64,000 nucleotides of DNA from Silanimonas sp044377035 (lineage in GTDB: Bacteria > Pseudomonadota > Gammaproteobacteria > Xanthomonadales > Xanthomonadaceae): positions 1 to 64,000 of the forward strand of contig NZ_JBILJW010000004.1 of the NCBI RefSeq assembly GCF_044377035.1. Reading direction: 5' to 3'. Below the pieces are notes generated by a model that did not search any database, was not told the origin of the DNA, and worked only from the letters and a program-made list of their open reading frames with translations. Positions 7,991 to 17,676 of this stretch are shown in pieces (position 1 is the first letter of the stretch; every line of letters starts with the position of its first letter). The translations under genes and the position numbers were made by a program.

Positions 7991-9313
7991 TCAGTGCGCT
8001 CCCCGCGATCCTCCGGCGGTGTCGGGCCTGTTCCGCCATCGCGCGAGGGCATAGAGCAGGCTGCCCGAGGCCAGCAGGCCGGCGGTGCCGAGGACGGCCG
8101 GCAGACCGACTTGGCTGAGCAGGGCCACGCAGACCGCGGCGGCAAACAGGGCCACCGCGGGCCCCCCTGGCAGGCGCCAGCGGTCCTCGGGGCCCTGGCG
8201 ATCGACGGCGGGCATGGACGCGAGGCAGGCGAGGTACATCAGCAGCCGCACCAGCACGCTCATCGCCGCCAGCAGGACGAAGCTGCCGGTGGCGGCCAAG
8301 GCCCAAGCGAGGACGGCGTAAAGCAACACCGAGGCCCAGGGCGTGCGGAATCGCACCGAGACGGCGGCCAGCGGCCGCGGCAACAAGCCTTGTTCGGCGA
8401 GGCTGTGGGTCACGCGCGGCACCGCGAACATCGAGCTCATCAGGTTGCCGCCGACCGAGGCGACGATCGTCGCCAGCACGAGGCTGGCCCCCCACGGGCC
8501 GAGCAGGGCCTCTCCGAGGGCCACCAAGGGGCGCGTCTGCGTTGCCAGCTCGGGCACGAAGCGCAGGCACAGCCACTGCAGCGCCGCGTAGAGCAGGCCG
8601 CAGAGGAGCAGGGCACCGAGCAGGGCGCGCGGCATGTCGCGCGCCGGATGGCGTGCTTCACCGCCGGGGATCAGTCCCGATTCGAAACCGACGAAGGCGT
8701 AGACCATCAGCAGCAGGGCAGGGCCGAGGGCGAGGCCTTCCGCCAGCAGGAGATCCACCGTTGCCGGGGCCGCTGGCAATTGCGCGAGGCCCAGCGCCAC
8801 CAGCAGCAACAGGGGCAGCAGTTTGGCCACGGTGAGGGCGCCCAGCGAGCGCATGGCCCAGGACACGCCGACGATGTTGAGCGCGGCGACCAGGCCGACG
8901 ATCAGGGCCAAGGCCAGCGTTCGCGCCGAGCCTTCGGCAAGGACGGGCACGAAGTGGGCGATTGCCGCCAGCATCAGGCTCAGGTTGGCGGCGAAGGCGG
9001 TGAGCCGGGCGATGTACAGGGCCCAGCCGGTCTGGAATCCCGCCTGCGCGCCGAAGGCGATCTGCACGTAGCGCGCCGGGCCGCCGCTTTCGCGCGTGCC
9101 GCTGGCCAGCTGCGAGAAGCACAGCAGGATCGGCGCGACCAGCAAGGCCGTGAGGAGGAAGAGTGCGGGGCTCCACGCCCCGGCCAGTCGCGCGGCTTCC
9201 GCGGGGATACCGAAGATGCCGGCACCGACCATGCCATTGAGCACCAGCAGCCAAAGGGCTGCAGCGCCGAGGCGTCGGCCGAGAGCGGGCGTGGCGGGGG
9301 GCGGTGTCGCCAC
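7991..9313 (-). CDS. APC superfamily amino acid permease
   Basis: A 440-residue inner-membrane transporter with about 12 hydrophobic segments. The first helix carries the glycine-rich APC motif GMVGAGIFGIP (about 27-37), which unwinds around the substrate amino group in this family. Translation starts at GTG (9311-9313), directly abutting the cutA stop codon, so the two genes are probably translationally coupled. Substrate specificity is not visible. Confidence 0.87.
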   Translation of the reverse strand: MATPPPATPALGRRLGAAALWLLVLNGMVGAGIFGIPAEAARLAGAWSPALFLLTALLVAPILLCFSQLASGTRESGGPARYVQIAFGAQAGFQTGWALYIARLTAFAANLSLMLAAIAHFVPVLAEGSARTLALALIVGLVAALNIVGVSWAMRSLGALTVAKLLPLLLLVALGLAQLPAAPATVDLLLAEGLALGPALLLMVYAFVGFESGLIPGGEARHPARDMPRALLGALLLCGLLYAALQWLCLRFVPELATQTRPLVALGEALLGPWGASLVLATIVASVGGNLMSSMFAVPRVTHSLAEQGLLPRPLAAVSVRFRTPWASVLLYAVLAWALAATGSFVLLAAMSVLVRLLMYLACLASMPAVDRQGPEDRWRLPGGPAVALFAAAVCVALLSQVGLPAVLGTAGLLASGSLLYALARWRNRPDTAGGSRGAH

Positions 9314-9649
9314 TCAGTCGGCGTCGCCGGGCTCGCCGGCGGCCGTCTCCTCGGCCAGCCAGCGGAGGTAAGCGGGCAGGCCGGCGGCGGCATCGACCGC
9401 GAGGATCTCAGGCAGGTCGTAGGGATGGTGGGCGGCCAGCGTCCGTTCCAGCGCGGGGTAGCGTTCGGCCGTCGTCTTGACCAGCAGCAGGCTCTCGTCG
9501 CTCTGCTGCAGTTCGCCCTCCCAGCGGTAGGTGGAGCGCAGGCCCGGCAGGGCCTGCACGCAGGCGGCCAGACGCTCTTCGACCAGCAGGCGGGCGAGCC
9601 GATCGGCCGCGGCGGCGGGAACGGTGCAGAAGACGAGAAGGGCGGACAT
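9314..9649 (-). CDS. cutA: Divalent cation tolerance protein CutA
   Basis: A 111-residue protein of normal CutA1 length, a trimeric ferredoxin-like fold linked to copper tolerance and signalling. Recognisable family stretches are LVFCTVP at the N-terminus, RLAACVQALPGLRSTYRWEGELQQSDE (about 26-52) and the C-terminal HPYDLPEILAV (75-85). The start is set by conservation and by a CACAAT hexamer exactly 6 bases before the ATG, suggesting a leaderless transcript. The permease gene follows with no gap. The divergent neighbour is groES. Confidence 0.93.
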   Translation of the reverse strand: MSALLVFCTVPAAAADRLARLLVEERLAACVQALPGLRSTYRWEGELQQSDESLLLVKTTAERYPALERTLAAHHPYDLPEILAVDAAAGLPAYLRWLAEETAAGEPGDAD

Positions 9650-9705
9650 GCGCCGATTGTGCCGTGCGGCGCCCGCCCGCGAGGACCCATTCGGGGGGCC
9701 GCCCC

Positions 9706-9733
9706 CTTGAAACCCGCCGGCCGGGCCCCATCT
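9706..9733 (+). promoter_or_regulatory. Sigma-32 (RpoH) type heat-shock promoter of groESL
   Basis: CTTGAA (9706-9711) is separated by 14 bases from CCCCAT (9726-9731) followed by CT. This fits the RpoH consensus CTTGAAA-N11-16-CCCCATnT in both elements and in spacing. It lies about 130 bp upstream of groES and upstream of the CIRCE element, so transcripts from it would carry CIRCE in their leader. Confidence 0.75.
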
Positions 9734-9775
9734 TCCGCCCCGCGACCCGGTGACTTTGGCGTCACCGGTGCGCGC

Positions 9776-9807
9776 TAGAATTGGCACTCATCCGGACCGA
9801 GTGCTAG
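9776..9807 (+). promoter_or_regulatory. CIRCE operator (HrcA site) overlapping a vegetative -10 element of groESL
   Basis: TTGGCACTC (9781-9789), nine bases, then GAGTGCTAG (9799-9807) matches CIRCE (TTAGCACTC-N9-GAGTGCTAA) with one mismatch per arm. A TAGAAT hexamer (9776-9781) ends at the first base of CIRCE and looks like a sigma-70 -10 element, so bound HrcA would block initiation. Confidence 0.9.
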
Positions 9808-9864
9808 CAATGCCGGTCCGGGAAAACGCATCCCATTGATCAACAAGGCAAAGAGGTTTCCCTC

Positions 9865-10152
9865 ATGAGCATCAAGCCGCTGTTCGACCGCGTGGTCATC
9901 AAGCGTATGGAAGAAGAAAAGGTCTCCGCTGGTGGCATCGTCATCCCCGATTCGGCCACCGAGAAGCCGATCAAGGGTGAGGTCGTGGCCGTCGGCGCCG
10001 GCAAGGCGCTGGACAACGGTTCGACGCGCGCCCCGGCCGTGAAGGTCGGCGACAAGGTGCTGTTCGGCAAGTACGCCGGCACCGAAGTGAAGCTGGACGG
10101 CACCGATTACCTGGTCGTCCGCGAAGACGACATCTTCGCCATCCTGGGTTGA
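9865..10152 (+). CDS. groES: Co-chaperonin GroES
   Basis: A 95-residue GroES of standard length. It opens MSIKPLFDRVVIK and has the mobile-loop region EKVSAGGIVIPDSATEKP and the C-terminal VREDDIFAI. It caps the GroEL cylinder during ATP-driven protein folding in the cytoplasm. It is the first gene of the groESL operon, behind a sigma-32-like promoter and a CIRCE operator; groEL follows after 57 bp. Confidence 0.98.
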   Translation: MSIKPLFDRVVIKRMEEEKVSAGGIVIPDSATEKPIKGEVVAVGAGKALDNGSTRAPAVKVGDKVLFGKYAGTEVKLDGTDYLVVREDDIFAILG

Positions 10153-10209
10153 TCGCTGGCTTCGGCCGCGAACCCCATCCCCACGCACTGAATTCCTGGA
10201 GTTATTCCC

Positions 10210-11850
<1,641 letters not shown>

Positions 11851-11879
11851 TCCATCGCGCCAAGCGCTACTGCGTCAAT

Positions 11880-11911
11880 CGAAGCCCGGCCTTGTGCCGG
11901 GCTTCGTTTTT
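11880..11911 (+). terminator. Intrinsic terminator of groESL
   Basis: An 11-bp perfect stem (CGAAGCCCGGC paired with GCCGGGCTTCG), loop CTTGT, followed directly by five T residues. Confidence 0.93.
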
Positions 11912-12009
11912 CGGGCGTCTCCGAGGCGGAACGCTCCGGCCTGCGCGGCCGTTTCGTTGACGCCGCTGGCTTACACTGGGCCACAGTCTTCTTCTCCCCT
12001 CTTCCCCCC

Positions 12010-12954
12010 ATGTCCGCCTGTGTCCACTGCGGCACCGTCGCCGCGACCGTCGCGCTGGCGCTTGATCGCCGCGCACTGATTCGCTGCACCGGCTGCCACC
12101 TCGTCCGCCTCGATCCGGTGCCGACTCCCGCGGAGCTCAGCGCCGTCTACGACAGCGGTCACTACTACACGACCGAACCGCCGTCGCTGCGTTCGGGCCT
12201 CGGGGCGCGCCTGCAAGACCTTGTCCTCAGGACCTTCTGGAACTATCCCGAAGCCCTCCCGCCGCTGGCGCGCGTGGCCGCGTCGATCGCTTTGCGTCCG
12301 CTGCGCGCGCGCTTCCTGCCGGTTTCGTTTCCCGGTGATGCACCGGTGCTCGACATCGGCTGCGGCAACGGGCAGCGCCTGCTCGAACTCGAACGCTATG
12401 GCTGCTCGGCGCTGTTCGGCCTGGAGCCGACCGTCGGCGCCGCCGAGCAGGCCCGTCGCGCGACGCGCGCGGACATCCGCACCGCCTTCCTCGATGACGC
12501 CGGCTTGCCGCGTGGCCATTTCGGGCTCGTCATCCTCAACCAGGTGCTCGAGCACGTTCCGTCGCCGAAGGACACGCTGGCCTCGATACACGCGCACCTT
12601 CGCCCCGGCGGCACGCTGTACCTGACGGTGCCGAACTTCGGCTCCGCCGAGGCGGGCTTCTTCGGTCCGTCCTGGTCCGGCCTGCAGATTCCCGAGCATC
12701 TCCACCACTTCACCGAGTCCTCGCTGCGGCCGATCGTGGAAGCGGCCGGGTTCCGCATCACCCTGTGGCGCACGGACAGCGTGTGGTCGGTGACGAGGAT
12801 GAGCCTCAAGACGTGGAAGCAGTCCGCCCCCGAGGGCTGGCGCGCGCTGCTCGCGGCGCTGCCGGCGCTCGCTTGGCTGCCGCTGACCGTTGCCGCGGAT
12901 CTTGTTGGGCGCGGCCAGATGCTGCGGATCGTGGCGACGCGCAACGATGGTTGA
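12010..12954 (+). CDS. Class I SAM-dependent methyltransferase with N-terminal zinc-ribbon-like segment
   Basis: A 314-residue protein. The N-terminus has two CxxC pairs (Cys4/Cys7 and Cys26/Cys29), a small zinc-ribbon-like module often found before this methyltransferase type. A Rossmann-fold methyltransferase follows, with motif I VLDIGCGNGQ (113-122). The later stretch VILNQVLEHVPSPKDTL is typical of the Methyltransf_23 group that acts on sugars or small metabolites. The last 8 bases overlap the start of the beta-propeller gene, so the two are probably one transcription unit. The acceptor is unknown. Confidence 0.85.
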   Translation: MSACVHCGTVAATVALALDRRALIRCTGCHLVRLDPVPTPAELSAVYDSGHYYTTEPPSLRSGLGARLQDLVLRTFWNYPEALPPLARVAASIALRPLRARFLPVSFPGDAPVLDIGCGNGQRLLELERYGCSALFGLEPTVGAAEQARRATRADIRTAFLDDAGLPRGHFGLVILNQVLEHVPSPKDTLASIHAHLRPGGTLYLTVPNFGSAEAGFFGPSWSGLQIPEHLHHFTESSLRPIVEAAGFRITLWRTDSVWSVTRMSLKTWKQSAPEGWRALLAALPALAWLPLTVAADLVGRGQMLRIVATRNDG

Positions 12955-14263
12955 TCGCGCCCCCTTCCGACAAATGATCGCCCTCGCGTTCCTGTGCGCG
13001 GGCACGCTGTGCGCGGCCGCGCCGTCTGCGCCCGCGTTGCCGACGCTCAAGGCCGATCCGATTCCTGTCGTGGCCAAGCCGGCGACGAAGGCGACCGGGC
13101 TGGACGTGCCGAGCTACATCGACCCGGTGTACGGCACCGGGGTGTTCAAGGCGACCGACGCGAGTGACCTCGACGGTGCGACGCACGTGCGCCACAACTA
13201 CAGCCGCCGGCAGGCCTTCAACGCCGACAACAGCCGCTACCTTGGCGCGGCCAGCAACGGCTACTGGGTGCTGTACGACGCGGGCACCTTCCGGGTGTTG
13301 CCGCGCACGGGCGAGGGCGGCGCACTTCACGGCCTGGCGGGCGACGCCGAGCCGATCTGGCACCCGACCGACCCCCGCATCCTGTTCTACAACCGGGGCT
13401 TGGCTTGGTACGCCAAGGACGTCGAGACCGACCGGGACACCCTCATGGCCGATTTCCGCGGCCGGCTGCCTTGGCCCGGGGCGACGCAGGTGTGGACGAA
13501 GTCGGAAGGCACCGCGTCGGCCGACGGCCGGTACTGGGCCTTCATGGCCACGTCCTACAGCGACGCCACGAAGGCCAACACGATCCACGGCCTGGTCACG
13601 TACGACCGCGAGGAAGATCGCATCGTCGGCACGCTGGATGCCTCGGCCTTCGGCGGGGCCTTCCCCGACCACATCAGCATCAGCCCGAGTGGCCGCTGGG
13701 CGGTGCCCTCGTGGGCCTTCAACAAGGCGCTCGGCACGCGGGCCTACCCGCTGGATTTCTCCAGCTCGCGCCAGCTGCACGTGATGAGCGAGCACAGCGA
13801 CTTGGCGTTCGGCCCCGGCGGCGAAGACCTGTATGTCTTCACCGACTACGAGGCCGGCGCGATCCGGGCGATGGACATCGCCACCGGCAGGGCCTTCGAC
13901 CTGCTGCCGCTCTATCCCCGCAGCGGTGCCGGCTATGCCGCGCATATCTCCGGCCAGGCCTTCGACCGGCCCGGCTGGGTCGTCATCAGCACCTACGCCG
14001 ACTCGGCCGATTACGGCAGGGTCGTGCCCGACGCCACGCTGGAGCCGATGCACCGGAAGGTCATGCTGCTCGAACTCAAGCCGGGCGGGCGGAAGCTCTC
14101 GGTGGCCCACACCCGCGCCGCCGCGAACTTCGGCGGCTATTTCGGCGAGCCTCAGGCCACGATCAGCCGCGACGGCTCACGCATCCTGTTCGCGACCAAT
14201 TTCGACGATGGCGGCCCGCCGAGCAGCTTCATGGTCCTCGTGCCTGCCGGGGTTTACCGCTAG
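12947..14263 (+). CDS. Secreted TolB-like beta-propeller protein of unknown function
   Basis: A 438-residue protein from the chosen ATG at 12947, which overlaps the end of the methyltransferase gene. The first ~32 residues form a signal peptide (hydrophobic core IALAFLCAGTLCAAA); ATG 12974 is an alternative start. The mature part repeats blade-like stretches such as NADNSRYLGAASNGYW, SADGRYWAFMA, SPSGRWAVPSWAF and SRDGSRILFATNF, typical of WD40/TolB-like propellers. No catalytic motif is visible. It is probably a periplasmic or surface binding protein; its partner is unknown. Confidence 0.72.
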   Translation: MVDRAPFRQMIALAFLCAGTLCAAAPSAPALPTLKADPIPVVAKPATKATGLDVPSYIDPVYGTGVFKATDASDLDGATHVRHNYSRRQAFNADNSRYLGAASNGYWVLYDAGTFRVLPRTGEGGALHGLAGDAEPIWHPTDPRILFYNRGLAWYAKDVETDRDTLMADFRGRLPWPGATQVWTKSEGTASADGRYWAFMATSYSDATKANTIHGLVTYDREEDRIVGTLDASAFGGAFPDHISISPSGRWAVPSWAFNKALGTRAYPLDFSSSRQLHVMSEHSDLAFGPGGEDLYVFTDYEAGAIRAMDIATGRAFDLLPLYPRSGAGYAAHISGQAFDRPGWVVISTYADSADYGRVVPDATLEPMHRKVMLLELKPGGRKLSVAHTRAAANFGGYFGEPQATISRDGSRILFATNFDDGGPPSSFMVLVPAGVYR

Positions 14264-14352
14264 GTCACGAAACGGGCGCTTGAGCGCTGGCGCCGTGCTT
14301 CTGGAACGGGTCTCATAGCGTTCCCCCATGCTGAAGAATGGACGCCCTCCCG

Positions 14353-15732
14353 ATGAAGAAGACCCCCCTGGCCCTTGCCCTCCTTCTGTCGTCGCCCTGG
14401 ACTCTGGCCCAGAACGCCGCCGACGCCGCGGCCCTGCCTCTCGGCATGGGTGCCGGCGTGCGCGGCGAGATCACGACCGCGAACCGCATCAACTACAGCG
14501 ACGGCAGCCGCAGCATCGTCTACGCCATCGACCTCGACGCCGGCCAGGCCGTGAGCTTCGAGGCGAGCGGCGCGCTGTGCGCCCGGCTGTTCGTGATGCG
14601 CGACGGCGACGCGGTGGCCGGCCCCACCCAGAGCCAATGCGGTGAAACGCCGGCGGGTGTCCGGCTGACGATGATGGCGAGCGAGAAAGGGCGCTACGAG
14701 GTGGCGGTGAGCGGCAGCGGCTCCCGCGCCTTCGGCCCGTTCCGGCTCGACGCCAAGCCGCTGCAGGTCCATCGCGGCGAAGGCCCGCTGCGCCCCGGCG
14801 CCGACATCGCCGACCTGATCGGCCGCGACGGCAAGAGCTACCGGCTCGAGATCCGCCAAGCCGGCTACTACCAGATCGAGATGCGTTCCAGCGAGTTCGA
14901 TTCCGCGCTTGAACTTCAGGGGAATGGCGTTTCGATCAGCGACGACGACGGCGGTGGCGGCCTGAACGCGCGCCTGGGCGCGCCGCTGGAAGCCGGCACC
15001 TACACCCTGCGCGCGAAATCGGTGGACGAGGCGACCGGCCTGTTCCAGCTGGCCGTGGGCACGGGAGAGCTGCCGGATGGCGTGCGTCTGCGCAACAGCG
15101 GCGCGCTGGCCCTCGACGGCAGCGTCGTGCACGGCGCCCTGACCGGCAGCCCGCGCGAGTACCAGCTGCGGGTCAGGCAGCCGGGGCGCGTCATCATCGA
15201 ACTCGGCAGCGAGTCCTTCGACACCCAGCTGGAGCTGCGCGGCAACGACGTTTCGCTCAGCGACGACGACGGTGGCGGCAACGGCACCGACTCGCGGATC
15301 GCCGCCATGCTGCAGCCGGGGACGTACACCGTGGTCGCCCGCGCACTGAACGATGGTTCGAACGGCCTGTTCCGGTTGTCCGCCACACAAACCGCCCTGC
15401 CCGCGGGCACCGAGTTGCGCAGCGGCGGCACCCTGACGCTGGATGCGCCGGTCACCGGCATGAGCGCCGGCGAGGCCCACAGCTACCAGCTGACCATCAC
15501 CGAAGCGGGAACGCTGGTCGTCGACATGCGCAGCGAAGACTTCGACACGGTGCTCGAACTGCGTCGCGACGGAAGCGTGGTGGCCGAAGATGACGACGGT
15601 GGCGATGGCGGCGGCACGAATGCGCGCCTTTCGGTCGACGTGCAGCCGGGGACGTACACCGTGATGGCGAAGGCGTACGAGGGCGGCAGCGGCGGCCTCT
15701 ACGAGCTGCGTGCGCGGATGGGTCTCGAATGA
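14353..15732 (+). CDS. Secreted protein with three PPC-like (pre-peptidase C-terminal) repeats
   Basis: About 459 residues from ATG 14353, chosen because it begins a clean signal peptide (MKKTPLALALLLSSPWTLA, cleavage before QN). After a first N-terminal domain come three copies of a PPC-like jelly-roll unit. Each has an (F)D(S/T)xLEL strand, an acidic DDDGGG loop, N-A-R-L or equivalent, and a closing PGTYT strand; the loops are near nucleotides 14940, 15265 and 15590. PPC domains usually hang from secreted peptidases, but no protease domain is present here. The acidic loops may bind calcium. The stop codon overlaps the next start by 4 bases. Confidence 0.75.
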   Translation: MKKTPLALALLLSSPWTLAQNAADAAALPLGMGAGVRGEITTANRINYSDGSRSIVYAIDLDAGQAVSFEASGALCARLFVMRDGDAVAGPTQSQCGETPAGVRLTMMASEKGRYEVAVSGSGSRAFGPFRLDAKPLQVHRGEGPLRPGADIADLIGRDGKSYRLEIRQAGYYQIEMRSSEFDSALELQGNGVSISDDDGGGGLNARLGAPLEAGTYTLRAKSVDEATGLFQLAVGTGELPDGVRLRNSGALALDGSVVHGALTGSPREYQLRVRQPGRVIIELGSESFDTQLELRGNDVSLSDDDGGGNGTDSRIAAMLQPGTYTVVARALNDGSNGLFRLSATQTALPAGTELRSGGTLTLDAPVTGMSAGEAHSYQLTITEAGTLVVDMRSEDFDTVLELRRDGSVVAEDDDGGDGGGTNARLSVDVQPGTYTVMAKAYEGGSGGLYELRARMGLE

Positions 15733-16370
15733 CGCGTTGTTCGACTCCGCCTGTCCTGTTGCTGCCGTTGCTGCTCGCGCTGGCACCGATCGCGGCGGCG
15801 TCCGTCCCTGCACTGGAAGGGGCGAGCACCGTCGCCTTCGAGCAAACGAGCGATCCCCATGTCGTCCAACTCGGCGATGGGCGTGCGCTGACGGTGATCT
15901 ATGCCGAGGGTGATTGGGAAAAGACCGGGGATTGGGCGGAAGGCCGCTCGCTGATCCTGGGGTTCGACCCGGAGCGTGGCACCGTGCTGGCCGATCCACG
16001 GAGTGGCCTCGTGCTGCCGGTGGTCGACGACCTCGGCGCGCAGCACCCGATCGATGTCGCCAACGACGCCTGCCAGCAGGACGACAGCAGCACCCTCGGG
16101 ATCAGCGGCTGTCTTGCCGAAGCCGCGGCGCGCTGGGACCGCCAGCTCAACCTCAACTATCAGCGCCTCCTCGGCCGCCTCGATGCCGAGAAGCAGGCGC
16201 CGGTGAAGGCGGCGCAGCGCGCGTGGCTGGCTTGGCGCGACGCGCAGTTCGCGGCGATTTCCGCGACCTACCAGCGCGAAGGGACGATGTGGGGCCTGGT
16301 CAGCGCGGGGCGTCGACTCGATCTCGTCCGTGAGCAGGCGGTCCGGCTCGGCCAACTCGCCGCGGATTGA
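15729..16370 (+). CDS. DUF1311 / LprI-like lysozyme-inhibitor family protein
   Basis: A 213-residue secreted protein. An N-terminal signal peptide ends near ALAPIAAAS. The C-terminal ~100 residues fit the LprI/DUF1311 pattern: paired cysteines (in NDACQQD and ISGCL), LNLNYQRLLGRL, then AQRAWLAWRDAQF. Family members such as mycobacterial LprI inhibit lysozyme, but many are uncharacterised. Its ATG overlaps the preceding stop codon (ATGA), so it is translationally coupled to the PPC-repeat protein. Confidence 0.8.
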   Translation: MTRCSTPPVLLLPLLLALAPIAAASVPALEGASTVAFEQTSDPHVVQLGDGRALTVIYAEGDWEKTGDWAEGRSLILGFDPERGTVLADPRSGLVLPVVDDLGAQHPIDVANDACQQDDSSTLGISGCLAEAAARWDRQLNLNYQRLLGRLDAEKQAPVKAAQRAWLAWRDAQFAAISATYQREGTMWGLVSAGRRLDLVREQAVRLGQLAAD

Positions 16371-16447
16371 TGCCGCGACCATGATGCGCATGGCGTGGAA
16401 CCCTTGGTGACGTCGCCGACGCGCCGCGACGGCGCTTCCACCGCTGC

Positions 16448-17572
16448 CTAGGAACCAACAGCGGGTGGAGATCGGGCATCGACCTCCGCTGCCAAGCGTC
16501 GTGCCTCATCGGCAGGTTGCCCGGCTAACTCCAGCGCTCGACGCAGCGCATCGGCGGCCGGCACCGCGACGTCCGGTTCGACACCGCTGCCCTCCCAGCC
16601 CCGGCCCGTGGCCGGGTCGTAGGCGCGGCCGAAGGGCACGAAGACCGAGAAGCGGCCTACGGGCAGGGCGAGGCCGGGGTTGCCGGCGCCGGCGGTGGTT
16701 TCACCGATGACCGTCCCCCGGCTGGTGTGCTTCAGCGCCATCGCGAGATGCTCGGCGGCGGAGCCGGTCCTCCCGGACGTGAGGTACAGCACGCGGGCAT
16801 CGCGAAGCCGCGTTTCCCCATCGTCGGGGGCGACGACATGGTCGGTGCGCGCGATGCCGGGCGGAGCGGTTTGCGGCACCAGCGTCGGTGGCGGTGTTCC
16901 CATCTCGCGCGCGACGGTTTCGCGAAGGTCGCTGCGCATCAGGGTGGTGGTCTCGCCGTAGAACAGCGGCAGCAGGCGGTCCATCACCAGCAAGCCGCCT
17001 CCGGGGTTCGTGCGCGCGTCGATGATTACGGCCGATGCGTCGGCGTTGGCGAGCAGGAAGGCGCGGGCGGCGTCGGCGGTCGCCGGATCATTCGGGAAAA
17101 AGCTGAAGCGAAGGTAGGCCACGCCGTCGGCCAGCATGCGGGCCTCCTCGAGGGCCGACGATCCGTCGCCACCCATCCGTCGCATCATCGGGCGCGCCAT
17201 GCCGCCGGTGATGACGCTGACGTGCCGGTCGGCCGCCACGGCCTGCAGGTCCGCCGTCAACCGCAGGGCGAAGGCCGCAGGATCGCTGAGGGAGGCATAG
17301 GCCCCGGATGCGGAAGCTGCGCGGAGGGCTTGCGCGTAACGCGCGCCGATTTCCGGGGAGACGTATCGGGTCTCGAAGTGTTTGGCGATCTCTTCGACGA
17401 CGCTCGAGCGTTCCTCGGCCGTGAGCGCGGCTGGGCTAGCGCCGTCAGGGCGTTCCGCGCGTGGCGCGTCCGCGTTCTGTGCAAGGCCGGCGGGGCTGGC
17501 CATCGAAAGCGCCAGGCCAAACGCCAAGACGACAGACGACGCGGCGGATGGGGCGGGACGTGGGGATCGCAT
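16448..17572 (-). CDS. S41 family (C-terminal-processing-like) peptidase, secreted
   Basis: A 374-residue serine peptidase-like protein. Residues 1-31 form a signal peptide (cleavage near LAQ). The S41 core shows YLRFSFFP, DARTNPGG (185-192) and TSGRTGSAAE with the likely nucleophile Ser271, followed by GETTAGAG (Glu291). No PDZ domain is visible, so it resembles the retinol-binding-protein-like (IRBP) branch of S41 rather than Prc/CtpA. It lies 104 bp downstream of the serine hydrolase gene on the same strand and is convergent with the LprI-like gene. Confidence 0.85.
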   Translation of the reverse strand: MRSPRPAPSAASSVVLAFGLALSMASPAGLAQNADAPRAERPDGASPAALTAEERSSVVEEIAKHFETRYVSPEIGARYAQALRAASASGAYASLSDPAAFALRLTADLQAVAADRHVSVITGGMARPMMRRMGGDGSSALEEARMLADGVAYLRFSFFPNDPATADAARAFLLANADASAVIIDARTNPGGGLLVMDRLLPLFYGETTTLMRSDLRETVAREMGTPPPTLVPQTAPPGIARTDHVVAPDDGETRLRDARVLYLTSGRTGSAAEHLAMALKHTSRGTVIGETTAGAGNPGLALPVGRFSVFVPFGRAYDPATGRGWEGSGVEPDVAVPAADALRRALELAGQPADEARRLAAEVDARSPPAVGS

Positions 17573-17676
17573 CGGTCGGGATTCCAGCGGGACAGGTCAA
17601 CGAGACGACGCGGTATGCGTCGCCCCCGGTCCTTGGATGCCGTGACGCCGAAAACCGTTGCAGCGCGTTGACACAT

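Noticed and set aside
7958..9778. A 606-residue plus-strand open frame across the permease and cutA
   Set aside because: Gln/Arg/Gly-rich shadow translation. The minus-strand frames encode well-conserved APC and CutA proteins.
14328..14645. TAGCGT-N6-ATG at 14316-14330 leading a 105-residue open frame
   Set aside because: The hexamer spacing matches the leaderless pattern, but this frame overlaps the PPC-repeat protein, whose signal peptide and repeats are clear in the other frame.
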